Positions 25,641 to 39,213 of a DNA stretch of 64,000 nucleotides are shown piece by piece. Source of the DNA: Monarcha castaneiventris obscurior (Eukaryota > Chordata > Aves > Passeriformes > Monarchidae); NCBI GenBank assembly GCA_026261815.1, contig JAMPIT010000350.1, forward strand, positions 1,178,001-1,242,000. The letters are read 5' to 3'. Position numbers and translations under genes: made by a program. Below the pieces are notes generated by a model. That model had not been told where the DNA came from, made no database searches, and worked only from the letters and a program-made list of their open reading frames with translations. How positions within the stretch are numbered: position 1 is the stretch's first letter; every line of letters begins with the position of its first letter.

Positions 25641-28600
25641 CAGCACCACACTGTAATTTTGTCTCTAGTGATGGGGTTTTCTTTCTAAATCCTGCATATC
25701 AGTTTCATTCACTTCCCCAAGCTATAAGAAATATGCTTCACATATAGCTATAATGTCTTCTCTCCTGCCTGTATGTCACCATATAATAAAACATGCAGCA
25801 GTTTTATAGTCACTGTAGAGTTATTACAAGACATATGTGTACAGAGCACACTGGCTTATATGACCACCCAAGCGATTAATAAAACTGGTTGCCTGCTAGA
25901 AGTGATCTTTAACTAAAGGTTGAACAAAATTGGTCTGGAAACCTTGAGAATAATTTAGAGTGGTTGCTTAAATCACAGAGACACAAAGTCTGCAGGAGGT
26001 GGTTCTTCATGCAGCTTTCATCATTAATGCTTTTTCTCTCCATGGTCTCAACACCTTTAAATAGAACAACCTACCAAATAATATTTATGTTAATTTGTTT
26101 ATTTGCTGCCATAGAAAAAAAACAACAGCAACAACAGTGCTAAGGGAACAAGTGTGAATAGTAGTGAAGAAGTGCCTTAGTTATGAGTAATTTCTGTCTC
26201 TATTTTGAACATAGTGAGCAAATTCTGCTCAGTTACACCAGCCTACATTGGAAAAAAATTGAATTCTGTGAGAATTGATGACAAAATTTAGCCCACAAGT
26301 TCAAATCACCACTTCATAAAATAACAAAATCCAGTTATTAATTTTATTAATTACTCTCAGCACATTTTATGCATTACTTGTAAAATTTTCCTTGCATTTA
26401 AATTACTTATAAGCATAAACTAAACATAAATTAATTTCATTATGTGTTTTACTACTTGTTAATAACTTGAAAGCCGCAACAGTAGTGATCTTAACTTATA
26501 TCAGAGAGTAAAACAACCATTAGCGCTGCAAGAGAAAAGATAGGACATGAAGAAAGAGAAAGTCTGCTCTGCTGGAACAATAACACCTTATGTTTGATTT
26601 TTATTGTACAAATCAGGTTGTACTGTAGAGTACAGCAAGAGCCCTCAGGAAAACAGATTTAAGCCATGGTTTTCTGGATCTTCAGTTCACTATAAATAGA
26701 AGCACACTAAGACTGTTTGGGAGACATTATTTGTTCTGCATACATCCTATCATTAAGGGGGCTTACTCATTTTCTACCCTGTCTTTAATCTGGAAAAGAT
26801 AAAAAATAAGAAAACAGTAAGTTTAGGCTAGAAACTTCTCTGCTGTTGACCAGCTGAGTTCATGTCCTACTGCCTCCCAGTTAATGCCCAGCTGCCTTTT
26901 TTAAACTCTCCCTCTGCTTCCATGCCATAGTGTCCATCTGCCAGGCAGAAGTCATATACAATGCCCAGAGAGTCACTAGATAGACTTCAGCACTTACTAA
27001 CTTTAGCTAAACTCACCAGGGACCTCTATAAAGAGTTGTACAGAACTAACATAAGTCTTGGGTATTTGATCCAGGGTTTAATGTTACAGTTTCCAGCAAA
27101 CACAAAGGTTTTGGGGGTTACTGTTCCTTTAAAAAGACAGAAATTTCTGACAATGCAAATTGAATAGGTGCCAATAGACATTGACTGTTCCAGATGAGTT
27201 TAAATTTGTTGAATTTATATGATAGAAATAAGCAGACTAAGACACTTCCTCCTGGGTCTTCAAGTGGTGTAGATCAAATATAAACTATACAAACACAATG
27301 GAGTTACTTTGATACAAATGAGATTAGAACCAAACTGCATCTCTTGCAATCAGTGCCCAGTGTTCTTCAACACCCCACCAGCATGTAAAGAAGATGGCTC
27401 TGGCCTTTCATGTTGACATCCAGAGAGTCTCTTATAAATGCCTTTCAGGGCAACAGCTACTACGTGGTTGTCTCAAGTCATGACAAAGTGATTTAACAGA
27501 TTTTAACCTTGTGCAGGTGTCAGAGTGCAGGTAAAGAAAATGAACAAGTCCATGCCTGCCATCAAACCCATCCTTTCTAACCTCTATCTGCACCAGCCAT
27601 TCAGAAATGCAGTTATGGAGCCTCTTCTCATCCTAGCACAGGGACACATACTGCAGTGGTCAAACTCTCGTTGTCCTTTCGTTCAACATATCATGATACA
27701 ACAAGATTTCAAGAATGTCTGCCTTTCTCTTACCCTAACCTCCAAAAGCTCAAGGCAAGGCATCCCTGCCAAAGCCAATATACCATTTTAAAAAGAAAAA
27801 CAGTGAGGCTGATCAATGGGCCTTGCCTGGTGCACATTTATGGAAGCAATGAGTTTGTTTAGGAGAAGTTGGGAGGTTGAGCAGTGAAACCACAGACTAA
27901 GAAAAGGGACACCAGGACAGACCCTATTGTTTCTTCAGCCTGTAAATTTTAGGATTTCACAAAATCCTGTCCCTCCAGCAAAATCAGCTTATACATAGGT
28001 AAATAAGAACACAGCAGCACATGGCAGGAGACAAAATCAGCTCCTACTATTCATGCAAGCTAAAATTTGGGGCAGTTTAGTTGTCAGTTCATGCACTAGG
28101 GGATGAAAGTCACATGGCTTTTCTGGGTCTGGGAACAAGAGAATCACCAGTGTGAAAACAAAGGAAGACATGGTAAAAAGCTAGGAGCTACTCAGAGAGT
28201 CCTGAGGTACCTGTTTTCAGAAAACAATCAATTCTGGGATGCAAGGAAAGAATTAAAAAGCTCCCTGGAGCTCCACTGCAGTGTTCAGTACTGTTCCTCA
28301 TGTTACGCAGTACAAATAAAATGTGAACTCAATAGGCCTATGTAAAGCATATTCAAACTCCCTTTTCCCTCTCCTTTTAGCTCTTTCTTTCATGTCTTTT
28401 TTCTTTGATTTCTGAATGAAATTCTGCCTTGCCTTTGTGGTCAACCATGACAGCCATCTAAAGGTCTCTTGAGAAAGAGACTCTTTTCAAGAGTTAGTAA
28501 TCATGTGCAAAGAATTTTGGTCATAAATACTTCAGGGATATTGTGAAGAATAAAACCCAACAAAAATAGGCATGTTAAAAAAAAAAAAGGTAGGAGTAGT

Positions 28601-31600
28601 CCAACAGAGCCAGCTGCACTTCCTCCTGTCACACAGTCCTTCATGTATTCTTCAGCACAGGACAATTCAGAGGATCCCAATCATTTCTTCTGTGGATAAG
28701 CTGCTGTTCACATCCTCAAACAATGCAAGTCTTTCTATGTTAATGGACATGATAAAATTGATATTTTAAAGACACATATAACTCATCTTTCATGAAGTAT
28801 CATCAGTACCACAAGTACCAAACGGATTTAAGAGACAATCCCTAGCTAGAAAACACCCCTGACTTAAACCTACACTTGCAGTTTCTGAAACTAATATATG
28901 CTTTCTCTATCTGTGATGAAATGGCATCTCCATCTTCACTGAAAAGGAAACCATAGCTTTGAAGATCACAGCAGCAGTGTGCCCATACGAACGATAACAA
29001 AATCAAACACTCATCTCGCCTTTGCTGGTAGTCTGGTGTCCTGTGCCTCACCCACCAGCATGAACTCTGACAGCATCCTTAAACCATCCCTTCTTCTCTA
29101 CCTTATAGGCTGTGGGATTCATTTTCACAGGTAGCATCCTACAGCCATTTCAGCAACAGGTGTGGCCCTGCCTGGGGAAAACACAGTATGGTCAGGCAGA
29201 AGCAAGGGCTTTGTGGGAATTCAGTCAGCCTCGTCAAGTCTGGTACAGTTACTGCCAGAGGCCAAAAACACAGAGATGTTACATCTTGTTTAACACTTGC
29301 TACCTAAGAAAGGCACTTTTGAGCAGCAGAGGTTCCTAAGGAAAGTGAAGACAGTCCCTAAGACCCTCTAAGAAAGTATTCAGCATAATTTTCTACAGCG
29401 TAGGTGTCCTTTTCTAAACAAAAATTATTTCATTTCTAATATCTGTTAGATTTTTGCTTTGTATCAGTTTACAGAGACTCCCGAAGTATCCCTAGGCAAT
29501 TTTGGAGTGGTGAGTTTATATGAAGTTCTCTCTATAGCTGTGGTTCTCTCTGCCACTAACAGATGAAGCAGAGAGATTTTTCCCTCAGTTCTTTCACCGC
29601 ACACAAAGTTCTGGCTAAAATATGTACCTAAATAAAGCAGCCCTGTACCCTTGTTTTTCTCTTTTTGTCTATCGTGGTGATGGAGCAGAAGTTCATTACT
29701 CCTGCCAAAGCTCCAGTGGTGCATCAGGACTGAAGTCATATGGGAGAGAGAGAACATGTTTACTGTGTCAACACGTTACAGGCAACACCTGTGCTCAGAA
29801 GTGGGTTTTGTACCAGGCTTTGGCTGTGGCAAAGCAGGCACTCACTGTGTGAGAACTGATGCCTGGAGGGCAGAGAGTTTCCTTCCAACAACCCGGAGTA
29901 CCAGGTGAACTGAGTTTCTCTTAAGTGTCCAAAGAAATAGCCATATTTAATGATTGTAATATCTTTGCAAGAAGTCTGGGAGACCAAAGGAAATCAAAAT
30001 CCAAAAGACAAGTTTACAACGTCCAATTCATTTCCAGTGAATCTGGTTCATACATCAAAATCTGAAGGCAGAGCAAAGCACTCAGCAACTACTGCACTGC
30101 TCAAACTAACAAATACTTTTCTCAGGGTTTGGACAAGTAAATAGATGCTCTTATTACATGTTTATATGAACCATTTGATATGATTTATTGGTTTGTTTTG
30201 TCATTAAAAACTACAGGCTCTGAGTATCTCTCAACTTCTATTGTATGTGTTAAGTTTTATCAGTCACATGCATTTTAATTTGGCTCTATTAGTGGCTCCA
30301 GATTCTTGAGTTTGAATAGACCATGGGGAATAATGCAAGGATCTATTTTAAGTCTACAGCTATTTTCTGTTTTGGCAAAGAAATTACTGACAGTAAATAA
30401 ATATCATGCCATATTTTAGATTCATGTGAATGATTCTGGATGACCTTACAGAGCTTAACAAAATAGGAAGCAAAAAAATCAACAGCCAACATAAAGAATG
30501 TACAAAGATGAGCATAATACAATTGAGCTGCTAGTAAATTGAAGTGTGGCTGTAATAAGCCAAGTTGAACATCTATTTGATCATTTCTTCCTTTTCATAC
30601 TTGAGATCAAAATTAGATCCTGCTGGATTAATACCAGGGTCAACTTCTTGAAACTATTCATGATATTTTATGCACAATACAGAAATTAAGCCATTTCTGT
30701 ATTTTTAAAGGTATTTCAGTTATTTGAATTTCAAGTATTTTTCCTATTAGATCAGTCCATGGCCATCACATGGTCATAGATGCATGAGATAAAGTGCTGC
30801 TTCAGTCTTTGAAAACCTTTTTTGTGATGTGGGAGTTTATTTTCCTTCAGCTCATCCAGCTCCCAGTCTACAGTTATTTCCATAGAGGTCTCACCAGTAA
30901 CCCTTAAAACATGGGAGAGTATGAAATACTGAATAAAGATCTTGTTCATAGTGTAAAGATAATTAAATCAAATTTGGCGCTTAAGCTCTTCAAAATTTGC
31001 CTCACCTGCTGGTAAAGTAAAAGTTACTACAAAATAGATGTATTACTCTTTCCAGGCCACTTTAATGGCCCACTAGTAGAGAAATCACTGGTTTAAAGAT
31101 ACATTCTTGTAAGGGTTGATATATGAAGCATCACATCAGATGGAAGGTGGCAGGATGAATTTACTCTTTTTGTGCAGTTGTTATTCCACCCATTTTCCAT
31201 TTTGTCCATCTAACCACCAAGGTTACATAAGTCTTTCCCCTACTAGGAACTAGGTTTACTTTAGATGGTAGTGCTCCAATTAATGTTATTTTTATCTCTA
31301 AAATTGCTGAATTTCTTAGAAATCCTATGTGGGATGATATTAGCTTATTTGGCCCACACTTTTAGAGTATTTGTTTGTTTTTCTCAGGCAAAAGTATGCG
31401 GGCCACTCCACTATCTATTGCACTAGAGCTGAGCTCACCACCTTTGATCCAGAAGACATCAGGACTGACAAGGGCTACCCACAGGACAAAACACCTCCCC
31501 CCGAGCTGGTGACCTGCCCAGCACAGGCATCGCTGCTGTCGCTGGTGGCACCACACAGCTCCTTTCCCACAACAGAGTGAGCCACAGAGGTACCTGAGAA

Positions 31601-33539
31601 AACCAAGTTCAGCTCTCAATTACATGGGATTGTCCAACAATAAATGCAGAAGCCACCTAGACCTTTCTTCTCGTGTTCAGTTCTCCCTTACGTCTTCTTT
31701 GTTCTTTTTCTCAACTTAGAGGTGTTTTACTGCATTCATTTCTAAGTCGTACCACAGAGAAAATCAGTGTTTAGTTGTACTCCTAGGAGCTGAAGCTCTT
31801 GAACACAAATCAAGAGTTAACCCTGCAGTAGGTACAAATTGATATACCTCCATTAATTCCTTTGGATCTATGCCACTACTCTGGTTTTCATCAGGATATC
31901 TAGAGGAAAAATTTTCAGATGGGTTGTTTTTTAATACTAAGCTGTAGCAAAATAGTCCAGCCATAGATCTCTTCCATGGAACAGTCTTCTTGAAACACAG
32001 ATTGTCAGCTTACTGTTAAAAAAATAATATAACAGCTTTTAAGTTCACTCACAGGTTACTTTATTTTTTTTTTGCCTCTGAGGTTTTGGGTCATTGGGTT
32101 GTTTTTTTTATTTGTGGGACTTTTTTAGAAAGCTCATAATTCATATATATCCACACCTTTCAAAAATCACTCTGTTGTTCTAAAGGAACTTGCTTTCAAA
32201 ATAAAGAACTCATCCACATGTGCTGTCCTTGTGCTGGAGCTGCTGGAGTGGAAATCAGAGCTTCAGCCAGTATACTTTAAAGCTTTTTTTCATTTAACAG
32301 ACCACTTAGTTTACACAAATTGCATACTTGCTGGTTTCACCTGTCCAAATTGCAAAAACAAACATCTACAAAAGAGCCAAAGTAAAATCCGAGCACGCAT
32401 TCAGAAGATGAATAGCACCAAAAACTAGCTGTTTGTGGAAAGAGAGCATTTACACTTGCATTCAGTGCATAGTTATCAATGTGACAGCTTCCTTTTGTTA
32501 CTGCTATGTATTGGCTATGATTACAAACCACCGCAGAGCTGAAGGCTAAGAAAAACTTCCACATTTCCCAAATTATTTCTGGAATACGTGAAGGTCAAAA
32601 GGTCAGGTTCTGCACCACAGCACACCCAGCAGCCTGACACCAGTGAAGCGGCTCCCTTGTGGGAGAGCAGGCTGGCCAGTGCCTGATTCATTGAGAGATT
32701 TTAAAGGAAACTTTTTCATAGGTTACACCAGCTCAGCTGAGATGCTACAGGGAAAAAGGAAAAAAAAAAAAACCCACACAAATTCTATTTATACCAGGTA
32801 AAATCTTCCAGGTGAGTAGTCATGGCCTTGAGTACTACAAACCTTTCTAATATCAAGTGTGTTTTTTTGCCACTACCTATATTTCCTGTATCTCTGCTCC
32901 CATGAACCTACATCTCCTCCCCAGTCTCAAAAGACCATGATTTCTTTCTCTTCAGTCTCCATCACCTCATTTCAGATATTCCTCTCCTGCTGTAGCTGTG
33001 TCTATCAAAGCAACTCCACAGTAGGCGTGCAATCAGCACCCAGGGGAATGTTGCAGCTTCAGAGCCCCTCCCAATACTATCTGTGCAGTTTCCTCAATCC
33101 CACTGAATTTATTTTGCTACTTTTCTCCTCCCTGCCTTTCCCCAGGTTCTCTCCCTTCATATTTATTGCAAAACAGCAGACTTTCTACAGTAAAGCAGGA
33201 AGAAAACTGAGTCCATCACTAAGTGTAAGCACTGGCTTTATTCCTTCTGCCACTGGACCCCATATGTGCTTTGCTTTTCACGCTCTCATGTAATGGAGGG
33301 TTCAGGTGTTTTTGATGCTGCTGCCAGGCACTAAAAGCAGAGTGGTACAAATGTGAGGTAAAAAGGATCCTTCGAACCCTAACTGCAATCTCAGATAAAG
33401 CTGGGAATTCTCCAGCACACACCAAGCAGCTGCTGCTGTGAACAGACTCCAGGGATGTACTTTGGTGCATTCTTGGCCTGACTTAGTGCCTCATTCTAAC
33501 TCAATTTTCAGCCACAGTCATCCTTGTGCTGGCTCATTA
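25641..33539. other. long non-coding stretch
   Basis: About 7.9 kb without a supported gene or a recognised interspersed repeat. Small poly-A tracts occur at 28577-28588 and 32760-32772, and a CAA-type tract at 26116-26141. The part at 26290-26475 is very AT-rich with several ATTAAT/TAATTA words. The largest frame (32859-33293 plus, 144 codons) has no recognisable domain; its hydrophobic start is followed by low-complexity S/F/L-rich sequence. Confidence 0.5.
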
Positions 33540-33602
33540 TTGCAGCACTATAAAAATAAAATGTTTGGACAGAACTGAAGCTGCCTCCTAGCTGCCACTC
33601 TC

Positions 33603-33633
33603 ATTTGCATAGCAGGCTATTATCCTGTATAAA
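33603..33633 (+). promoter_or_regulatory. octamer motif 17 bp upstream of a TATA box
   Basis: A perfect POU-factor octamer (ATTTGCAT, 33603-33610) lies 17 bases upstream of TATAAA (33628-33633). This spacing is seen in immunoglobulin-type and H2B promoters. No coding sequence of either kind follows: an ATG at about 33658 opens only 13 codons. Chance occurrence in AT-rich DNA is quite possible. Confidence 0.25.
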
Positions 33634-33819
33634 GGCTGGCAGTTGTTTCCATCCTATGGCTTCTCTGATTTTCCTGTCAGATTATGTTTCCCTCTAATGC
33701 CCTTTGTCTACCTCTAGTACAATTAACAGTGTGGTTACTTGATCTCTGAATAGCAAAAGTCATATTCAACTCAGCAGGAGTCAAGTCGAAGAAGCGTAAG
33801 GTCTTCTGGCCTTGATCTG

Positions 33820-34010
33820 CTTAATTGACTTGCTAACTGAGATAACACTGAATTATCATATTAACAATGTTCCTAAGTATTTTTCTTGCATTTTTTTATT
33901 GTAGCAATTAGGAAAATAGATGTTTCATGTGATTAAAAAATGTGTAGGTATTTATGCAGTTAAAGGGAATTAATTAGATACGTTTTAATTTAGATATTCA
34001 GAGGCTTTTC
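33820..34010. promoter_or_regulatory. AT-rich cluster of homeodomain-like words
   Basis: Within about 190 bases there are TTAATTGAC, AATTATCATATTAAC, CAATTAGG and GAATTAATTAGATA, all carrying TAAT/ATTA cores, plus CTTGCATTTTTTTATTG. Dense, non-repetitive clusters like this are common in conserved vertebrate enhancers, but they are also expected by chance in AT-rich DNA. No conservation data are available here. Confidence 0.2.
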
Positions 34011-37000
34011 AGCTTTTAGTGGAGTGAGTTGCATCTGCTCTTGAGACAGTTTTTTTTGTTGTTGTTGTTTTCTTTGAATTTATGAATAAAATGGATGGGA
34101 AAATAAACAACTACAAGCAAGACATTACAGTCCTTACAACTATAAAACTCTCTAGCTTGTGAAAATGTGGATTCATTTCAGATTTTGCTCAGCAACACAC
34201 GTCCAAAATACTTTCACTCTTAAATGTTAAAACCACTGATTCTAGCCAATTGAGTGAAGGCCCTCTGACCAAAATATTAAGAAAAACTCACTCCTTCATC
34301 TTTATTTGATGTTTACATTACAACTCTGGGCCTTAATGCCATCTTTGAGGCAACTGATACCTTCCAAAATCATATTTAAGCAAAAAACAACCAAAAATCT
34401 TCTGCAAACAGAAACTAAAATACAGGGTTAGATGAAAGCCTGTGCAGGAATTGTGAAAGACTTCTGTAATATACAATATTTTAGGAATCTACAATCTTTT
34501 AGGAACAGTTCTTAATGTTGCCCAAGCTGCACAAGCCACCCTCCCAAAGGACATTGGAGTGCATGTGTAGGAAGACACTAACACCACCTTATTCTTACCA
34601 GACCTGAACAACAGAGATCCAGGCCTCAGGTTAGCCTATCCATTCTTGATTAGGATTTCTGTCAACATCCTCAATAATATAGTGACATTAATCCTCCAAA
34701 GATGCTGCAGCACTGTCACATTTTAGTTTTGCCATCCTTATTGGTCCAGAGCAAGAGACATCTTACGTATTATTCATATTGTCTTGGGCAATGCATATCT
34801 ATCAATAAATAGATCAGTGAAAGTGTTCAGAAATCCTGCACTGAAGAAATTTGGAGCTAGTCGGTTTTCACAGTGATCAGACTGTAAAGGAATCAACTGC
34901 ATTTAAAAAGAGAAATACTGATGAGAGTTCACGTGAGATATAGTCTAAGATTCAGCAGTCTGTACTGCTTTTGTTTTCAAATAATTGTGTTTGCTTCTCA
35001 GAGCAAGTGAGGAATAGGAATGTGGAGAAGAGTGATCAAATTTCATCAAAAAAAAACTGAGGAATAAAAGCAGCCATTACATTAATCCTCATCTCCAGAA
35101 AAATTCTACTTCATGTCAGCAGTTGGTAAAGGGAGTAGGCAAAAGGTGACAACAGGGTAATCTGCCCTTTCCATGTCCCTAAGCCTCATGAAAAACCCAC
35201 TATCCTTGTCTCTGCCAAGATTTAAACTTTTAACCCTTCAGCTGATGTACAGGAGTTACACTCTGCTTGAAGGAGAAAACCCTGCTTTCCCCAACAGGGT
35301 GCTGTCTTGTCACTCTATTACCAGTCTGGTGACCATTTGTATCAGTGATTACACTCACTCACATTTTTTACTTGCAGGTAAAACCTCTGAGTGTCTGGCC
35401 CAGAATCAATTCTCCTTTATCTTGGTGGGAAGATTTTTGTTAGCCATCTAAAAGTTAGGCACCTCATCCAAACAGGTGGCCCAGGCACACGTGACAGGGT
35501 TCATTCCTCCCCAACATAAATAACTAAGCTGGCTCAACTCCAGGGTGACCTCCATCTTTGCACTGGTTATAGAGCAGGCTAGACCACTAGCTTAAACTTC
35601 AGCCTTTTGGCACCTAATGCTAGAGTAAATGGATCCCACCTCCTTGACTTGTGTGGTCTTCAGGCAGCCTCCAGCTGCTCTGGCTCCATTTCTTCTGGAG
35701 TGTCCTAACCACTGTATATGGGCCAGAGCAGATTGTACCTACATTGTTTGAGAAGGTATCATGGCACTACAGACCAGTGTGGCTGCAGAAGCATCTGCCT
35801 ATTGAACTATGCTTGAAGTTGTCCTGAGGCAACTTGTAAATCCATGTTCCCTTTTTAGGCTATTATTATACAAAGTTTGCACCAGAGTAACTCTAACACC
35901 ATCATTAATATTATCTGAGGTGTTGAGGTTAGTCCTGACTTTTAGTAAAAGGAGCATACAGGCAACAAATTTTTGAAAGAGAAGGTCAGCTGAGCCTGTT
36001 TTCATGCAAGTCATATCTACAAAATCTCTACTAAAAAGAGAGCACTCACTTGAAAACCATCTGATTCTTAAACAATATCCCAATCCAAACAAACTGATCT
36101 TTAAACTGGACCTTTTGAAAAATCAGCCCTGCCATTGAGGTACGTCTGGTGAGCATGAAGTCAGATTACTTTTTCTGTGCATGAGTATCCCAGTAAGCTT
36201 GCAGATGAACTCAGCTCTGGTGCACTTTAAAAGCTGTGGACTGAATACGCTCATTTCAGTTGCTGCCAAACACCAGCTCCCTGCAGGATTAGCATACAGG
36301 TAGCATTCAAACCGTAGGATGTGTCTGAGAGGACAGTCCACCGTAGTCCTTAGACCACAGGAGTGCCAAAACAGACCTTCCAGTCACCCCTAAAGCTCCC
36401 CACAATGAAGCAAAAGTGAACAAAGACTGAGGAAGGAGTGAGCTAGGGACCTACTCTCTAGACCCTCCCCAGAGACAATGCAGGGAGACAAGCTCTGCTC
36501 TGGGGTTACAAATCTTGGATGGGAGAGGATGGAATGGGATGAATCACCTTCTGGAAGTGCCTATTCACTGTTCCTTGTGCAGAGATTGAATACAACTATT
36601 TCAGGAGACACCTCTGACTTTTAGATGGCTAAAGTCTGTCAAGATGAAACCCATCCATCCCTGGACAGGAGAAGTTCACATTCCTGTTTTTTCAGCCAGC
36701 TTGTTTGTCTTTGCCCTGAAATGAACCCCCATTAATCTCAGAGTAAGTTGTGGCTGAGAAGTAATTTGTGAATCTGTTTTTTATCTTTGCCACCTTTCAG
36801 CTCTCATTTACAAGCTTCCAGCTCAGCCTGGGTGCCTGGCCATGGCCACGTGCACAAGCATGCTACCAGGCATGCCAGGACTCTTCTCAAGAGAGGGAGC
36901 TCAGACACCAGGCTGTGTGGACACAGCCTTTGGCATCTCACTAGAGAAAGGGCAAGAGAAACTTTATATTCCTGGAATGGCCTTGCTTCCTTACAAGAAT

Positions 37001-39142
37001 ATCTCAAGTTTTACTTATTTTCTTGGGATTTTTTCTTCCTGGAAGGTTGTTCTCTCTGTTTTTATCCACTCATGGGAAAAGGAAGAGAAACAAATGCCAT
37101 AGGAATAGGTCATGAAGGAGCACATGTAATTTGGCAAAGACTGACTGAGTGCTGAACCCAAGTACTGCTGGAATCATAATATTTGCTAAACTTCATATTC
37201 AGGGCAATACCCCAAGCTCTACTTTTTCTGTATTTTGTTTGTCCTGGCTATTAATATTCTATATGACACCCATATGATCAAATAAATCTGGCCACTGTGG
37301 AGAACCCCATGGAAGTGGCTTGGTTGTGCTGTGTGTGGGCTGAGTTTATGAGCAGGTTTTGAGGAAGCTGTTCAGGGGTTTCACCACCCTCCAGGGAGTG
37401 TCTTGCACAGCAGTTTTCAGGGTAGGAGGGAGAGAAGGGAAGTGAGACCCCCTCTGTGGTGGCAATACCTCTGGCTGCTGCCAGCCCGCGGCCAGAGTGA
37501 GTCCAGGACCTTTGCTGTCCAGCCCTGGTGCTAAAATACCTGGCCAGGGGGAGCAGTCTCTACCTCTGAGTGAGAATTTAATTCTTTGTTTGTAATTTTA
37601 TTTCTTTCCATTTTGAAGCAGTGAAAGAGTAAGACAAGCTGGTAAATAAAATCTGGAGTTGCTTATTCAGTTTTTACTTCTTTTCATTTTGTCTCCTAGA
37701 AACTAAGGGCAAGTTAGTCTGTTAAGACTAAGGGCTTGGATAATTGGGCTTTCACAATTATTACTTTTTCTTAGCAACAGAGTACATGGCAAAGTATTAA
37801 TATTCCTTGCTAAGGTTCAAAAAATATTCCTTTTCTGCAGTTAAGAAAGGCACTTTTTTTTAAATCATTTTACCTACAAAATTGGTAATGGAATTAAAAA
37901 ATGTTCTGTGCTTTGCTTTCCCCCAAGAGACCTTGGCTAAGTACTGCTTCAGATAGTGGCAAAACATACAAGTAAGTTGCTAAAGGGACTATCCAGGCAC
38001 TAAATTTACTGCAAAACAAACAAAAGTGACATAAGCAAATAGGTGAACTCTTGAAAGGGGCCCCAGCAGGGCAAAGATTTGAGGGTTTTTTCATTGGTTT
38101 CTCTGGTTCAGAAAGCTTAATTTCTCAGCAAAAAACTGGCAGTGCATGGCCAGGCAGTAGCAACTAGGCATGTTAACAAAATAAGCAATTTTAAACAATT
38201 CAGTCAAGCTAGCCAACAGGAGTGGATGAAAAAGGTATTTTTAAAAGCTGTTCTGTGCACTTGAAATGTCTTTTTTCATTCCTCTGGTCTCCAGATTCCA
38301 TCCAGGACACGTCTTTGCATGTCAGCAAAATCTAGACAAAATCTCAAAGACTGAAATTCTCTGCTGGGGGTTTAGGAGGAACTTGAGTAGTCATAAACCT
38401 TGAATGGGCTGCTACACAGGAGGAATTTCATTCACAGAGTTCCTTTGCCATTTTATTAAGTATCTTTTATTTACATTTTGTAACTATATCTTCTGCCTTC
38501 ACCATGAAACCTCTTAGCAACTTTTCAACAATGGATCTTCTGTATAATGTGCCTTTTAAAACTTCCTGAAATGAACTCTTCACACTGTATATATTAGATA
38601 ACTAATATTGTACTACATGTCTTTTGACTGCATGTTTTTTGAAGAGCCAGAGGAGTTCATTCTTCCTGTGCATCTCATTGGAACATATCTCAGAACCATC
38701 CATCATGTGCAGATCAGCAAGGTTGTCATGAATGAAGAAATAAGAGTTTTCAATTGCAGTCCTACCACCTGAGAAATACGCTGGCTTTAAGACTTAGCAG
38801 GGTGTTTGCATTCCTGTCATGAAACCTTGAACATCCATTTAAGCATAAGGCTCTGTCTGAAATACAGCATTCTGTGGGATTACCTGCATGGATCACAGCA
38901 TGGCTGATGTACGGATGAAGTGGCAGTTGCTTTGTACCCTTCATGTTAGATCTGCCTCTGGAATTTCACCACCTGAAGTGTATTTTATTGACAGTTCAGA
39001 TGAGCAGTGTGTATGTCCTGTGAGCAGCAAGTTGAATTGTCAATACATAAAGGCTAAAGTGTGTGGGCTGTGACACTGCTCTGTGCAGATGGGCTTGGCT
39101 GGACTGGCTGCATTTCCCCAGCATGGTCAGGCTATACTCACA
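34011..39142. other. non-coding stretch
   Basis: No gene recognised. A short (GTT)n tract lies at about 34057-34070. The largest frame, 122 codons at 36787-37155 (plus), has no known domain. The part at 37300-37560 is GC-richer, with a few CpGs, and is followed by an AATAAA at 37645; it might be an old retroposed 3' UTR or LTR but matches nothing I know. Confidence 0.5.
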
Positions 39143-39213
39143 AAATGTAAATGTAAATGTAAATGTAAATGTAAATGTAAATGTAAATGTAAATGTAAAT
39201 GTAAAAAAAAAAA
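39143..39213. repeat. (AAATGT)n hexanucleotide microsatellite ending in poly-A
   Basis: About ten perfect tandem AAATGT units occupy 39143-39202, running directly into 11 A residues (39203-39213). Because the period is six, both strands stay open through the array: plus frames read (VN)n and minus frames read (FT)n. The open frames at 39063-39245 and 38996-39223 are products of the array, not genes. Perfect units suggest recent expansion and length polymorphism. Confidence 0.95.

Noticed and set aside
33658..33700. Short coding start downstream of the octamer/TATA pair
   Set aside because: The frame ends after 13 codons and has no splice donor in a sensible position.
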